DNA of 64,000 nucleotides, from assembly GCA_905233755.1 (NCBI GenBank), contig CAJODM010000001.1, positions 62,001 through 126,000 on the forward strand, in the 5' to 3' direction. The notes under the pieces were generated by a model. That model worked only from the letters and a program-made list of their open reading frames with translations, did not search any database and was not told the origin of the DNA. The translations under genes and the position numbers were made by a program. The number at the start of each line of letters is the position of its first letter. Position 1 is the stretch's first letter. Positions 1 to 8,217 of the stretch are shown in pieces. This stretch comes from an uncultured Ruminococcus sp. GTDB taxonomy: Bacteria; Bacillota; Clostridia; Oscillospirales; Acutalibacteraceae.

Positions 1-285
1 GAATCTGTCTATGGGTTCGCGTCTCTCGGGCTCGATGCGGTATATATGGACAAGGACAACGCCTCCGATCAGTTCAGAAAACTGTGCCAGAGCAGCGGAT
101 ATGCCATCATCTATATCACCGAACAGGCCGCCGCCCTCCTTGACAGAGAGGTTGAGAGGATGAAGGAGCTTTTGACGCCTGCCGTCATCCTGATCCCGGG
201 CGTGTCCGGCAATACCGGAGAGGGGCTTTCGGCCCTGCGCTCGTCGGTCGAGCGGGCTGTCGGCACCGATATCTTGGGCGACTAG
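1..285 (+). CDS. ntpF: V-type ATP synthase subunit F (5' end cut by window)
   Basis: The reading frame is open from base 1 and ends at TAG 283-285, so the N-terminus lies outside the window. The visible part reads like NtpF/AtpF: a 'ESVYGFASLGLDAV' segment, then 'YAIIYITEQ', then 'PAVILIPG' followed by a Gly-rich turn and the C-terminal 'VERAVGTDIL', which are the conserved blocks of the family. Subunit F sits in the central stalk of the A/V-type ATPase and couples rotation between the A3B3 head and the membrane rotor. It is followed by subunits A, B and D in the usual order. A 154-base gap separates it from subunit A and holds a small GC-rich hairpin (CGCCGC 291-296 with GCGGCG 303-308). Confidence 0.9.
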   Translation, partial: ESVYGFASLGLDAVYMDKDNASDQFRKLCQSSGYAIIYITEQAAALLDREVERMKELLTPAVILIPGVSGNTGEGLSALRSSVERAVGTDILGD

Positions 286-439
286 GGCGTCGCCGCGCGT
301 GAGCGGCGCTGTCTGAGAATAACAGCATCAGCATGTGCGATATCCGGCGGTATGCCGATCATCTGTGCATCCTGAAATAATCTTACTACGCGACCCGCAC
401 ATCTGCCTTTGCGGGATCGCCATAAGGAATGATTGCGAT

Positions 440-2209
440 ATGAATACTGGTATTATTAAGAAGGTAGCCGGACCGCTGGTCATCGCCGAGGGCATGCGCG
501 ACTGCAATATGTTCGACGTGGTACACGTGTCCGAGCTCAACCTCGTCGGCGAGGTCATCGAGATGCACGGCGATCTTGCCTCGATCCAGGTATATGAAGA
601 GACCTCGGGACTTGGACCGGGCGAACCGGTGGTATCGACCGGCTCACAGCTATCGGTCGAGCTCGGTCCCGGGCTGATCGAGAGCATCTATGACGGGATC
701 CAGCGTCCGCTCGACGATATCATGAAGGTATCGGGCAACAACCTGACGCGCGGTATCTCGATCCCCGCGCTCAAGCGCGACAAGATATGGCAGTTCAAGG
801 CGACCGCTGCCGTCGGCGATACGGTCACTGCCGGCGATGTGATCGGTACCGTACAGGAGACCGAGATCGTCGTGCACCGTATCATGGTCCCCAACGGGAT
901 CAGCGGCACTATCAAGACCATCTCCTCAGGCGAGTACACCGTCACCGATACGGTCGCTACTGTCGAGGATAATAACGGAAACATCCATGAGCTGACGCTC
1001 ATGCAGAAGTGGCCGGTGCGTATCGGCAGACCCTATCAGCAGAAGCTCTCGCCCGATATGCCGCTCATCACCGGTCAGCGGGTGATCGACACGCTGTTCC
1101 CGATCGCAAAGGGCGGCGTGGCGTCGGTTCCCGGGCCCTTCGGCTCCGGCAAGACCGTCGTCCAGCACCAGCTCGCCAAGTGGGCAGAGGCAGAGATCGT
1201 CGTCTATATCGGCTGCGGCGAACGCGGCAACGAGATGACCGATGTTCTCAACGAGTTCCCCGAGCTGATCGACCCCAAGACGGGTCACTCGCTGATGTCT
1301 CGCACCGTGCTCATCGCCAACACCTCGGATATGCCTGTCGCGGCGCGCGAGGCGTCCATCTATACCGGTATCACTATTGCCGAGTACTTTCGCGATATGG
1401 GCTACTCGGTGGCACTGATGGCGGACTCGACCTCCCGTTGGGCCGAGGCGCTGCGCGAGATGTCCGGCCGGCTCGAGGAGATGCCCGGTGAAGAGGGCTA
1501 TCCCGCGTATCTGAGCTCGCGGCTGGCTCAGTTCTATGAGCGCGCCGGTCGCGTCATCACCAATGGCAGCCGTCAGCAGGAGGGGTCGCTTTCGGTCATC
1601 GGCGCGGTATCGCCCCCCGGCGGCGATATCTCAGAGCCGGTCACCCAGGCGACGCTGCGTATCGTCAAGGTGTTCTGGGGGCTGGATGCGTCGCTGGCAT
1701 ACAAGCGGCATTTTCCTGCTGTGAACTGGCTGACCTCCTACTCGCTGTATGTCGATACGATGGCGGGATGGTATCGCGAGAACGTCGCCGACGACTGGAT
1801 GGAGCAGCGCGCGCGTATCATGGTGCTGCTGCAGGATGAGAGCGAACTCGAAGAGATCGTCAAGCTCGTCGGGATGGATGCGCTCTCGCCGATCGACCGC
1901 CTCAAGCTCGAGGCCGCGCGCTCGATCCGTGAGGATTTCCTGCATCAGAACGCATTCCACCAGACCGATACCTATACACCGCTCAAAAAGCAATACAAAA
2001 TGATGCAGCTCGTGCTCGCTTACTTTGATATGTGCGCCGAGGCGATCGACAGGAACGCGAACCTCAACGCGCTCATCAACATGCCGATCCGCGAGCGCAT
2101 CGGGCGGTTCAAGTATGTACAGAACGACGAGATCGATCAGGCGTATGCGGATATCCTCTATAATCTCGAGAAGGATATCGACGCGATCGTGAGCAGGGGG
2201 GACGACTGA
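440..2209 (+). CDS. ntpA: V-type ATP synthase subunit A (catalytic)
   Basis: This is the catalytic nucleotide-binding subunit of the A/V-type ATPase, about 589 aa. The Walker A motif GPFGSGKT is at residues 232-239 (Lys238), and the long non-homologous insertion typical of A subunits lies before it. The C-terminal helical domain includes '[17 protein letters not shown]'. I place the start at ATG 440 ('[14 protein letters not shown]') because it matches the family N-terminus and has an AAGGA box at 424-428. The frame stays open for 35 codons upstream, but those residues look like noncoding sequence. Subunit B follows after one base, so the two are probably translationally coupled. In anaerobic Clostridia this enzyme can pump or synthesise ATP with H+ or Na+; the sequence seen here does not decide which. 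Confidence 0.97.
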   Translation: MNTGIIKKVAGPLVIAEGMRDCNMFDVVHVSELNLVGEVIEMHGDLASIQVYEETSGLGPGEPVVSTGSQLSVELGPGLIESIYDGIQRPLDDIMKVSGNNLTRGISIPALKRDKIWQFKATAAVGDTVTAGDVIGTVQETEIVVHRIMVPNGISGTIKTISSGEYTVTDTVATVEDNNGNIHELTLMQKWPVRIGRPYQQKLSPDMPLITGQRVIDTLFPIAKGGVASVPGPFGSGKTVVQHQLAKWAEAEIVVYIGCGERGNEMTDVLNEFPELIDPKTGHSLMSRTVLIANTSDMPVAAREASIYTGITIAEYFRDMGYSVALMADSTSRWAEALREMSGRLEEMPGEEGYPAYLSSRLAQFYERAGRVITNGSRQQEGSLSVIGAVSPPGGDISEPVTQATLRIVKVFWGLDASLAYKRHFPAVNWLTSYSLYVDTMAGWYRENVADDWMEQRARIMVLLQDESELEEIVKLVGMDALSPIDRLKLEAARSIREDFLHQNAFHQTDTYTPLKKQYKMMQLVLAYFDMCAEAIDRNANLNALINMPIRERIGRFKYVQNDEIDQAYADILYNLEKDIDAIVSRGDD

Positions 2210-2210
2210 T

Positions 2211-3581
2211 ATGCCGAAGGAATACAGGACTATACAAGAGGTCGCCGGCCCTCTCATGCTCGTCAAGGGTGTGTCGGATGTCAACTACAACGACCTCGGC
2301 GAGATCGAGCTGTCGAGCGGTGAAGTGCGCCGGTGCAAGGTGCTGGAGATCAACGGTGAGGACGCCTTGGTTCAGCTTTTTGACTCGGCTGCCGGTATCA
2401 ACCTGTCAAACTCCAAGGTGCGGTTCCTCGGGCGTTCGATGGAGCTTGGCGTATCGACTGATATGCTGTCGCGCGTGTTCGACGGGATGGGGAATCCGAT
2501 CGACGGCGGCCCCGATATCCTGCCCGAGAAGCGGATGGATATCAACGGATTGCCGATGAACCCCTATGCCCGCAACTACCCGCAGGAGTTCATCCAGACC
2601 GGCGTGTCGGCGATCGACGGGCTGAATACCCTGGTCCGCGGCCAGAAGCTGCCGATCTTCTCAGCGTCAGGTCTGCCGCATGCACAGCTTGCCGCCCAGA
2701 TCGCTCGTCAGGCGCGGGTACGCGGCACCGACGAGCCGTTTGCCGTTGTGTTCGCCGCGATGGGTATCACGTTCGAGGAGAGCAACTACTTCATCGAGAG
2801 TTTCAAGGAGACCGGCGCGATCGACCGCACCGTCATGTTCGTGAATCTGGCGAACGATCCGGCGATCGAGCGGATCTCGACACCGCGTATGGCGTTGACC
2901 GCCGCCGAGTATCTGGCGTTCGAGGCGGATATGCACGTGCTGGTCATCATGACCGATATCACCAACTATGCCGATGCGCTGCGTGAGGTCAGCGCCGCCC
3001 GCAAGGAAGTACCCGGCCGCCGCGGCTATCCCGGCTATATGTACACCGACCTTGCGACGCTCTATGAGCGCGCCGGCCGCCAGAAGGGCAAGAGCGGCTC
3101 GATCACCCTGATCCCCATCCTGACGATGCCCGAGGATGACAAGACCCATCCCATCCCCGATCTGACCGGCTATATCACCGAGGGGCAGATCATCCTCTCG
3201 CGCGAGCTGTACCGCAAGAATATCGCTCCGCCCATCGACGTGCTGCCGTCGCTGTCCCGCCTGAAGGACAAGGGCATCGGCGAGGGCAAGACCCGCGCCG
3301 ACCACTCGAACACGATGAACCAGCTGTTCTCCGCCTATGCCCGCGGCAAGGATGCCAAGGAGCTGATGGTGATCCTGGGCGAATCCGCGCTGACCGATAT
3401 CGACAAGCTCTATGCTACGTTTGCCGACCGGTTCGAGAAGGAGTATGTCTCTCAGGGCTATGACAACAACCGCTCCATCGAGGATACGCTCGCTATCGGA
3501 TGGGAGCTGCTGCGGATCCTGCCGCGCTCCGAGCTCAAGCGCATCGACGACAAATATCTTGATATGTATTATGATCAATAA
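2211..3581 (+). CDS. ntpB: V-type ATP synthase subunit B
   Basis: A 456-aa non-catalytic subunit that alternates with A in the A3B3 head. It has the ATPase fold ('[19 protein letters not shown]') but lacks the Walker A Gly-Lys-Thr, as expected for B. Family signatures include '[11 protein letters not shown]', '[21 protein letters not shown]' (shortened: Arg-rich arginine-finger region near residue 260) and '[17 protein letters not shown]'. The length is typical. The gene starts one base after subunit A stops and is followed 18 bases later by subunit D. Confidence 0.97.
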   Translation: MPKEYRTIQEVAGPLMLVKGVSDVNYNDLGEIELSSGEVRRCKVLEINGEDALVQLFDSAAGINLSNSKVRFLGRSMELGVSTDMLSRVFDGMGNPIDGGPDILPEKRMDINGLPMNPYARNYPQEFIQTGVSAIDGLNTLVRGQKLPIFSASGLPHAQLAAQIARQARVRGTDEPFAVVFAAMGITFEESNYFIESFKETGAIDRTVMFVNLANDPAIERISTPRMALTAAEYLAFEADMHVLVIMTDITNYADALREVSAARKEVPGRRGYPGYMYTDLATLYERAGRQKGKSGSITLIPILTMPEDDKTHPIPDLTGYITEGQIILSRELYRKNIAPPIDVLPSLSRLKDKGIGEGKTRADHSNTMNQLFSAYARGKDAKELMVILGESALTDIDKLYATFADRFEKEYVSQGYDNNRSIEDTLAIGWELLRILPRSELKRIDDKYLDMYYDQ

Positions 3582-3599
3582 CCGTTAGGGTGACGTTCT

Positions 3600-4247
3600 A
3601 TGGCTGTTACACAGGTCAACCCGACCCGTATGGAGCTCTCTCGGCTCAAGAAAAAACTGAATACGGCGACCCGCGGTCACAAGCTACTCAAGGATAAGCG
3701 CGACGAGCTGATGCGTCAGTTCCTCGAGCTGATCAAAGAGAACCGTGCGCTGCGCATTCGGGTAGAAGCCGCGATCAAATCCGCGAACGCCGGCTTTGTG
3801 CTGGCAAAGGCGTCGATGAGCGACCAGACCCAGAAGGCGGCGCTCCTCGCCCCCAAGCAGGAGATCATGGTCGATATATCGCACAAGAACGTGATGAGCG
3901 TGGATATCCCACAGTTTAGCTACACCACGCGCACGCCAAATGCAGATGACATCTACTCCTACGGATTTGCGTTCACCTCCGCTGATCTTGACGACGCGGT
4001 AAAGTCGCTTTCCGACATCCTGCCTGACCTGATAAAGCTCGCCGAGATCGAGAAGTCATGCCAGCTCATGGCGTCCGAGATCGAGAAGACCCGCCGCAGG
4101 GTGAACGCGCTCGAGCACGTTATGATCCCGCAGACGCAGGAGCAGATCCGCTATATCACCCGCAAGCTCGACGAGAACGAACGCAGCACCCAGACCCGCT
4201 TGATGAAGGTGAAGGACATGATGCTCAAGGACGCGCATGGGTATTAG
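3600..4247 (+). CDS. ntpD: V-type ATP synthase subunit D
   Basis: Central-stalk subunit, 215 aa, forming the long antiparallel coiled coil that rotates inside the A3B3 head. The N-terminus ('VNPTRMELSRLKKKL') and the following 'RGHKLLKDKRDELMRQF' are hallmark sequences. The C-terminal half again predicts a long helix ('ARRRVNALE'-like region, 'LDENERSTQTRLMKVKD'). It is the last gene of the operon: a strong intrinsic terminator follows at 4301-4340. Confidence 0.96.
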   Translation: MAVTQVNPTRMELSRLKKKLNTATRGHKLLKDKRDELMRQFLELIKENRALRIRVEAAIKSANAGFVLAKASMSDQTQKAALLAPKQEIMVDISHKNVMSVDIPQFSYTTRTPNADDIYSYGFAFTSADLDDAVKSLSDILPDLIKLAEIEKSCQLMASEIEKTRRRVNALEHVMIPQTQEQIRYITRKLDENERSTQTRLMKVKDMMLKDAHGY

Positions 4248-4300
4248 AAACGAGCGGAATATAACGTTATAGTATTATTTTGGTGAATCTTAGTAGTATA

Positions 4301-4340
4301 CAGCACTTATGACAGGATATCTGCCATAAGTGCTGTTTTC
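4301..4340 (+). terminator. intrinsic terminator of the ATPase operon
   Basis: A perfect 11-bp stem CAGCACTTATG (4301-4311) / CATAAGTGCTG (4325-4335) with a 13-base loop, followed by TTTTCGTGTTT. Confidence 0.85.
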
Positions 4341-4393
4341 GTGTTTATGGAGCACAAAGTTCACAGAATATTCACTCCTGTTTAGAAATTATC

Positions 4394-4422
4394 TCATATT
4401 TGTCTGCTATCATTCATACTAT
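4394..4422 (+). promoter_or_regulatory. candidate sigma-E (sporulation) promoter
   Basis: TCATATT (4394-4400), 14 bases, then CATACTAT (4415-4422). The known Bacillus sigma-E consensus is KMATATT, 14-15 bases, CATACAHT; this is 7/7 and 7/8. It lies directly before a gene of a sporulation-annotated family. The expected transcript start, near 4429, would leave a very short leader carrying the SD GAGGTGA (4428-4434). Confidence 0.55.
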
Positions 4423-4441
4423 AGCATGAGGTGATCATGCT

Positions 4442-4735
4442 ATGCCGCAGAGATTGCAGGAGCTCAGGCGCAAGGAAGTTATCAGCGAATGTGACGGCTC
4501 TCGGATCGGCTTTGTCGACGATCTGGAGATCGATGTCAGCGACGCGCGGGTGATCGCGATCGTCGTGTTCGGCCGCCCGAGGATACTCGGGCTGTTCGGC
4601 AGGGGAGAGGACTGTATCATTCCGTGGCGAAAGATACGGATTATCGGCGAAGATACGATTTTGGTCGATTTTTCTGTGCAAAAAATGACAAATAAAGCAA
4701 AAAACCGTCATAAATTTGTAACAATTTGTCACTAA
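4442..4735 (+). CDS. YlmC/YmxH family PRC-barrel sporulation protein
   Basis: A 97-aa protein with a single PRC-barrel: 'LRRKEVISECDGSRIGFVDD' then 'VIAIVVFGRP' and 'DCIIPWRKIRIIGEDTILV'. This matches the small YlmC/YmxH family, which in Firmicutes is linked to sporulation but has no established biochemical role. The start ATG 4442 has SD GAGGTGA seven bases upstream. The last ~20 residues (basic, 'QKKMTNKAKNRHK'-like) form a poorly conserved tail. A sigma-E-like promoter precedes it, consistent with mother-cell expression. There is no obvious terminator before the next gene; the region after it is very AT-rich. Confidence 0.85.
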   Translation: MPQRLQELRRKEVISECDGSRIGFVDDLEIDVSDARVIAIVVFGRPRILGLFGRGEDCIIPWRKIRIIGEDTILVDFSVQKMTNKAKNRHKFVTICH

Positions 4736-4989
4736 ATATTTTTGTGCGTACTGGCAAATTGCACTACAAAATCTTGTATAATATGTACACAATCTACTAA
4801 ATATAATTCTAAACTAGAATCAAAACACAATTATGATTCTTTTATAGAACCAAAACACAAAAGTTACAAACTTGCAATTTTTTAATTTTTGTGATTAAAT
4901 AAATCACGAAATGAAGCGCACCTACGGGAAAACTGCGCGATTTTCACTTATCGGATCACCGATAGACTACATAATAAGGAGGCGGAATA
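4736..4989 (+). promoter_or_regulatory. AT-rich regulatory region before SleB-like gene
   Basis: 254 bases without a gene. It contains a TATAAT at 4777-4782 without a clear -35 box, a pair of 16-bp direct repeats (annotated separately), a small inverted repeat GTGATT/AATCAC near 4891-4907, a GCGCA...TGCGC pairing at about 4917-4940 and TATCGG/CCGATA around 4949-4965, then SD AAGGAGG (4976-4982). The unusual length and the palindromes suggest a regulated leader, but it does not match a riboswitch class that I recognise. Confidence 0.4.
4815..4860 (+). repeat. two 16-bp direct repeats 30 bp apart
   Basis: TAGAATCAAAACACAA at 4815-4830 and TAGAACCAAAACACAA at 4845-4860 differ at one position. 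The start-to-start distance is exactly 30 bp, about three helical turns, which is the arrangement expected of tandem operator sites for a dimeric regulator. They lie downstream of the TATAAT at 4777. Confidence 0.7.
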
Positions 4990-5823
4990 ATGAGCAAATC
5001 GTATCTTAGATCCGGCATATCTGTTGTTCTGGTATGCTTTCTTCTGAGCGCTCTTATTCTCGTGCCCGGTGTAGGAGCTGCAAGTGAATCCAAAGAAACA
5101 GAAACCAATTTGACATTTGATACAGACTTTACTTCTGCCGATGCTGAAGCCGATGTGCTGACGGCGAGAGCCATCACCATCGACGAGGCGAAGAAAGAGG
5201 CGCAGGCAACCGTTCAGGAACAGCTCTCGATCATCGCCCAGCAGGAAGAGGAGGAGGAAGAGACCGAGGCGGACGCTACGGTTGAGGATTCCTCTGACGA
5301 TGACGCGGGCTCCGATACGAGCTCCGACAGTACAGCATCCGGCAACACAGGCAGCTCATCATCCGGCGCATCACAGTCAGACAACCAGAGTTCGGTTCAG
5401 GCAAGCGCTGCAGCAGGTTATCTGCTCGGCATCAACAACCCTGACCCGAATTATATCGGCTACTCGATCAACCTGTCCGATGCCGACCGCGATATTGCGG
5501 AGCGGATCGTTATGGGTGAGGCGGGTTCGATGGGCTTTACCGGTATGGCGCTGGTCGCGCAGTGTATCCGCGATACCTTCGTCCTCGGTAACTACAGCTC
5601 TATCGCCGATGTTATCTACTCTAACGGGTACTATGGATCGACATCCATCACCCCCAGCTCTACCTGTAAGGAAGTTATCAATTACATCTTTGACCAGGGC
5701 GGTTCGGCGGTCCAGCACAGGATCATGCTCTTTTATGCGTCGAACTACTGCAGCAGCGCATGGCACGAGTCCCAGAACTATGTGTGCTCTTATGGTTATG
5801 TCCGGTTCTTTGATGCTTGGTAA
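4990..5823 (+). CDS. secreted SleB/CwlJ-type cell wall hydrolase
   Basis: 277 aa. An N-terminal signal peptide ends near residue 30 ('LVPGVGAAS'). Next comes a long low-complexity linker: an acidic Glu/Asp tract at about 77-105, then a Ser/Gly/Thr stretch to about 140. The C-terminal domain (about 150-277) resembles the Hydrolase_2 (SleB/CwlJ) fold: 'DRDIAERIVMGEAGSMGFTG' carries the conserved glutamate in G-E-A, and 'SIADVIYSNGYYG' follows. SleB-type enzymes are lytic transglycosylases acting on peptidoglycan, often cortex, during germination. The long linker and signal peptide indicate export and spacing from the membrane or wall. Whether it is a spore or a vegetative enzyme cannot be told from the sequence. 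A terminator follows at 5846. Confidence 0.8.
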   Translation: MSKSYLRSGISVVLVCFLLSALILVPGVGAASESKETETNLTFDTDFTSADAEADVLTARAITIDEAKKEAQATVQEQLSIIAQQEEEEEETEADATVEDSSDDDAGSDTSSDSTASGNTGSSSSGASQSDNQSSVQASAAAGYLLGINNPDPNYIGYSINLSDADRDIAERIVMGEAGSMGFTGMALVAQCIRDTFVLGNYSSIADVIYSNGYYGSTSITPSSTCKEVINYIFDQGGSAVQHRIMLFYASNYCSSAWHESQNYVCSYGYVRFFDAW

Positions 5824-5845
5824 TCATTGATTGTCACTTGTGTTA

Positions 5846-5879
5846 TCAGACGCTTCGGTTACGGAGCGTCTGATTTTTT
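5846..5879 (+). terminator. intrinsic terminator after SleB-like gene
   Basis: A 12-bp stem (5846-5857 with 5862-5873, one G-U) closed by a GTTA loop and followed by TTTTTTG. Confidence 0.88.
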
Positions 5880-6008
5880 GTCCGATTTTCTTATATTCTT
5901 TGTCAAAAAATTTGTCGAATATTCTTTTATCGCTGTATAACAGCACAGTATGTGATACAATAGTATTGCTTTTAATTTATTGTATAAATAGGGAAGATAG
6001 GGGTTACG

Positions 6009-6761
6009 ATGAAGAAAAGTTTGCTATTCGTATCTATCGTCCTGATTCTCTTGCTCATGTTGTGCACACCAGGATGCGGACAGTCGAAGGAAGAGGAGCC
6101 CATCGCCACCGCGACCGAGACTGAGACCGAGACGCAACCTGTCGTATATCCGGTTGACGGCGCGTGGTTCGACGACGCTGTGTTTGTCGGCGACAGCATC
6201 ACGCTGAAGCTGAGCTACTACTGCGACGAACATCCCGATGCGCTCGGGAAAGCATCGTTCTTCTGCGCCGGCAGCTTGGGCTATGCCAGCGCGCTGTGGG
6301 ATATTGACCGCGCGGATGCGGTGCATCCGTTCTATCAGGGGCAGACAGAGCTGACCGAGAACTGTGCCGCGCTCACCGGCGCGAACAAGGTGTTCATCAT
6401 GCTCGGTATGAACGATGTCGCCGTGTACGGGGTGGATGGGACGATCGAGAACGCCGACGAGCTGATCGGCAGGATCCTGTCGCATACACCCGATGTGAAG
6501 ATTTACATAGAGTCGGTCACCCCGATCCTATACGGACACGAGTACGAGGATCTGAACAACGAGGTGATCCGAGCGTTCAACGAGGCGCTAGAGTCTTATG
6601 CTGCCGATCGCGATTATCCGTACCTCGATATCTATCATGTGGTTGCGGGTGATGACGGATATCTGCGCGCCGATTACTGCGGCGACGAGGGCGCCCAGGG
6701 GATCCACTTCACGTCATCGGGATGTGAGGCGTGGATCGATTATCTGAAGAATCATGTCTAG
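6009..6761 (+). CDS. SGNH/GDSL-type hydrolase lipoprotein
   Basis: 250 aa. The type II signal sequence ends in 'CTPGC' (lipid-modified Cys near residue 22), followed by a Glu/Thr-rich linker, so it is probably anchored to the outer face of the membrane. The SGNH blocks are visible: GDSI with Ser63, Gly near 90 ('CAGSLGYAS'), GMND with Asn135, and His233 in 'GIHFT'. The usual Asp three residues before the His is Gln here ('AQGIH'), so the catalytic relay is atypical. Such proteins are often carbohydrate or peptidoglycan esterases; the substrate is unknown. It is co-transcribed with the next lipoprotein (12-base gap). An extended -10 (TGATACAAT, 5953-5961) lies upstream. Confidence 0.85.
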   Translation: MKKSLLFVSIVLILLLMLCTPGCGQSKEEEPIATATETETETQPVVYPVDGAWFDDAVFVGDSITLKLSYYCDEHPDALGKASFFCAGSLGYASALWDIDRADAVHPFYQGQTELTENCAALTGANKVFIMLGMNDVAVYGVDGTIENADELIGRILSHTPDVKIYIESVTPILYGHEYEDLNNEVIRAFNEALESYAADRDYPYLDIYHVVAGDDGYLRADYCGDEGAQGIHFTSSGCEAWIDYLKNHV

Positions 6762-6773
6762 AAGGGGACAGAT

Positions 6774-7247
6774 ATGAAGAAATATACATTATTGATCCTC
6801 CTGTTGATCGCGGTCGTTGTGTTCTCGGCGTGTTCTGCCGGTTCTGGCGATACCGCCAAACCGCTGTCCGAGGTGTTCGATACGATCCGATCTAAGGTCG
6901 AGCTCAGCGAGATGAACATCTTCTCCGATATATCCGTGCTCGAGAGGTACTATGGCATCACCGAGGACGAGGCGATCGACTTTGCCGGCGGGATCAACAA
7001 CTCGGGCGTCGAGCAGGAGGAGATCGTGCTGATCCTTGCCGCCGATAACGAGGCGAAGGACAAGATCACCGAGACACTCGAGAACCGCAGAAGCGCCAAG
7101 CTCAACGAGAACATCAACTATAACCCTGCCCAGGCACAGATCATCGAACGCTCGAAGGTGGAGATCAACGGGATGTATGTATCGCTGATTATCTCGGAGA
7201 ACGCTGACGATATCGAGAAAATCTATCATAGCGAGCTCGGGATATAA
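6774..7247 (+). CDS. DUF4358 lipoprotein
   Basis: 157 aa with lipobox 'VVFSAC' (Cys near residue 20). The rest matches the clostridial DUF4358 family: a helical segment 'LSEVFDTIRSKVELSEM', 'LERYYGITEDEAIDFAGGIN', then 'EIVLILAADNEAKDKI' and a C-terminal 'VEINGMYVSLIISENADDI'. The function of the family is unknown. A second member lies at 43029-43487, and both sit next to another lipoprotein. The stop codon lies inside the loop of the terminator hairpin. Confidence 0.8.
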   Translation: MKKYTLLILLLIAVVVFSACSAGSGDTAKPLSEVFDTIRSKVELSEMNIFSDISVLERYYGITEDEAIDFAGGINNSGVEQEEIVLILAADNEAKDKITETLENRRSAKLNENINYNPAQAQIIERSKVEINGMYVSLIISENADDIEKIYHSELGI

Positions 7248-7261
7248 CGGGCTCGCTTTTT
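7231..7261 (+). terminator. intrinsic terminator overlapping the DUF4358 stop codon
   Basis: A 9-bp stem (7231-7239 with 7248-7256, one G-U) followed by TTTTTCT. The TAA stop at 7245-7247 lies in the loop, so a terminating ribosome could influence folding. Confidence 0.85.
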
Positions 7262-7295
7262 CTCTGAAAAAATAGGGCAGAATAGAAAAATTTAC

Positions 7296-7323
7296 TTGAT
7301 TTTCTCTTATTTTATGGTATAAT
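7296..7323 (+). promoter_or_regulatory. sigma-A promoter of rpsB-tsf
   Basis: TTGATT (7296-7301), 16-bp spacer, TATAAT (7318-7323) with an extended -10 TGG at 7315-7317. The predicted transcript start is near 7330, giving a leader of about 105 bases. Confidence 0.85.
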
Positions 7324-7329
7324 ATTTAG

Positions 7330-7434
7330 GCATTACGCACGTTTGGGGTATGACAGCATGGTGCGCGGAAGGGTTTCGCGTTGTCCTGTCAGAATACAAG
7401 CCCCGACGGAGGTTGAACCTAAGGAGGTTTTTTT
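7330..7434 (+). ncRNA. structured 5' leader of rpsB (candidate S2 autoregulatory element)
   Basis: The leader folds into a long coaxial hairpin: GGGG (7345-7348) with CCCC (7401-7404), ATAC (7394-7397) opposite GTAT (7348-7351), TGACAG (7351-7356) with CTGTCA (7386-7391), and an apical CGCG/CGCG stem (7364-7367, 7377-7380). It is followed by the SD AAGGAGG (7421-7427). Ribosomal protein S2 is known to repress its own mRNA through a leader in other bacteria; assignment of that role here is inference. Confidence 0.6.
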
Positions 7435-8169
7435 ATGTCAGTCGTTTCTATGAAACAGCTTCTGGAGGCCGGCGTTCACTTCGGTCACCAGACCAGAAGA
7501 TGGAACCCTAAGATGGCTCCGTACATTTTCACCGAGCGCAACGGTATCTACATCATCGACCTACAGAAGACCGTCGTCAAGCTCGACGAGGCGTACAACT
7601 TCGTCAAGGAGCTCTCCATGGAGGGCAAGAATGTTCTCTTCGTCGGCACCAAGAAGCAGGCGATGGAGTCCGTCAGGGACGAGGCAACCAGAGCCGGCGC
7701 ATACTATGTCAACGCCAGATGGCTCGGCGGTATGCTCACCAACTTCTCCACCATCCGTCGTCGTATCTCCCGCCTAAAGCAGCTGCGCACGATGGAAGAG
7801 GACGGCACGTTTGATCTGCTGCCCAAGAAAGAGGTCATCAAGCTCAACCTCGAGATTGAGAAGCTCGAGAAGTTCCTCGGCGGTATCAAGGAGATGTCCG
7901 AGATGCCCGGCGCGCTGTTTATCGTTGACCCGCGCAAGGAGAAGATCGCTGTTGCCGAAGCGAAGAAGCTCGGTATCCCGATCGTCGCGATCGTCGACAC
8001 CAACTGTGACCCCGACGATGTTGACTATATCATCCCCGGCAACGACGACGCGATCCGTGCCGTCAAGCTGATCGCCGGCGCGATGGCCGACGCTATCATC
8101 GAGGGCAAAGAGGGCCAGATGGGCGCTGCCGCTGTCGAAGAGAACCCCGACGACATCGTAGAAGAGTAA
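7435..8169 (+). CDS. rpsB: 30S ribosomal protein S2
   Basis: 244 aa, typical length. The N-terminal '[22 protein letters not shown]' region (first residues abbreviated here as family core) and '[12 protein letters not shown]', '[12 protein letters not shown]', '[14 protein letters not shown]' are diagnostic S2 motifs. S2 binds late at the back of the 30S subunit. It is co-transcribed with tsf, the standard bacterial pair, from the extended -10 promoter at 7296-7323. The acidic C-terminal tail ('ENPDDIVEE') is common. Confidence 0.98.
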   Translation: MSVVSMKQLLEAGVHFGHQTRRWNPKMAPYIFTERNGIYIIDLQKTVVKLDEAYNFVKELSMEGKNVLFVGTKKQAMESVRDEATRAGAYYVNARWLGGMLTNFSTIRRRISRLKQLRTMEEDGTFDLLPKKEVIKLNLEIEKLEKFLGGIKEMSEMPGALFIVDPRKEKIAVAEAKKLGIPIVAIVDTNCDPDDVDYIIPGNDDAIRAVKLIAGAMADAIIEGKEGQMGAAAVEENPDDIVEE

Positions 8170-8217
8170 TTATTGTTCTGTATTAGAATTATACTATAGA
8201 GGAAGGATTTGATTGTT

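Noticed and set aside
335..439. 35-residue N-terminal extension of the V-ATPase A subunit
   Set aside because: The frame is open but the residues are not family-like, and ATG 440 has an SD and the conserved N-terminus.
4860..4989. Riboswitch before the SleB-like gene
   Set aside because: Several pairings exist, but I could not match conserved cores of c-di-AMP, c-di-GMP or other classes, so it is listed only as a regulatory region.
5220..5400. Tandem repeat in the SleB-like gene
   Set aside because: The Glu/Asp and Ser/Gly runs are a low-complexity linker in a normal open frame, not a DNA repeat of note.
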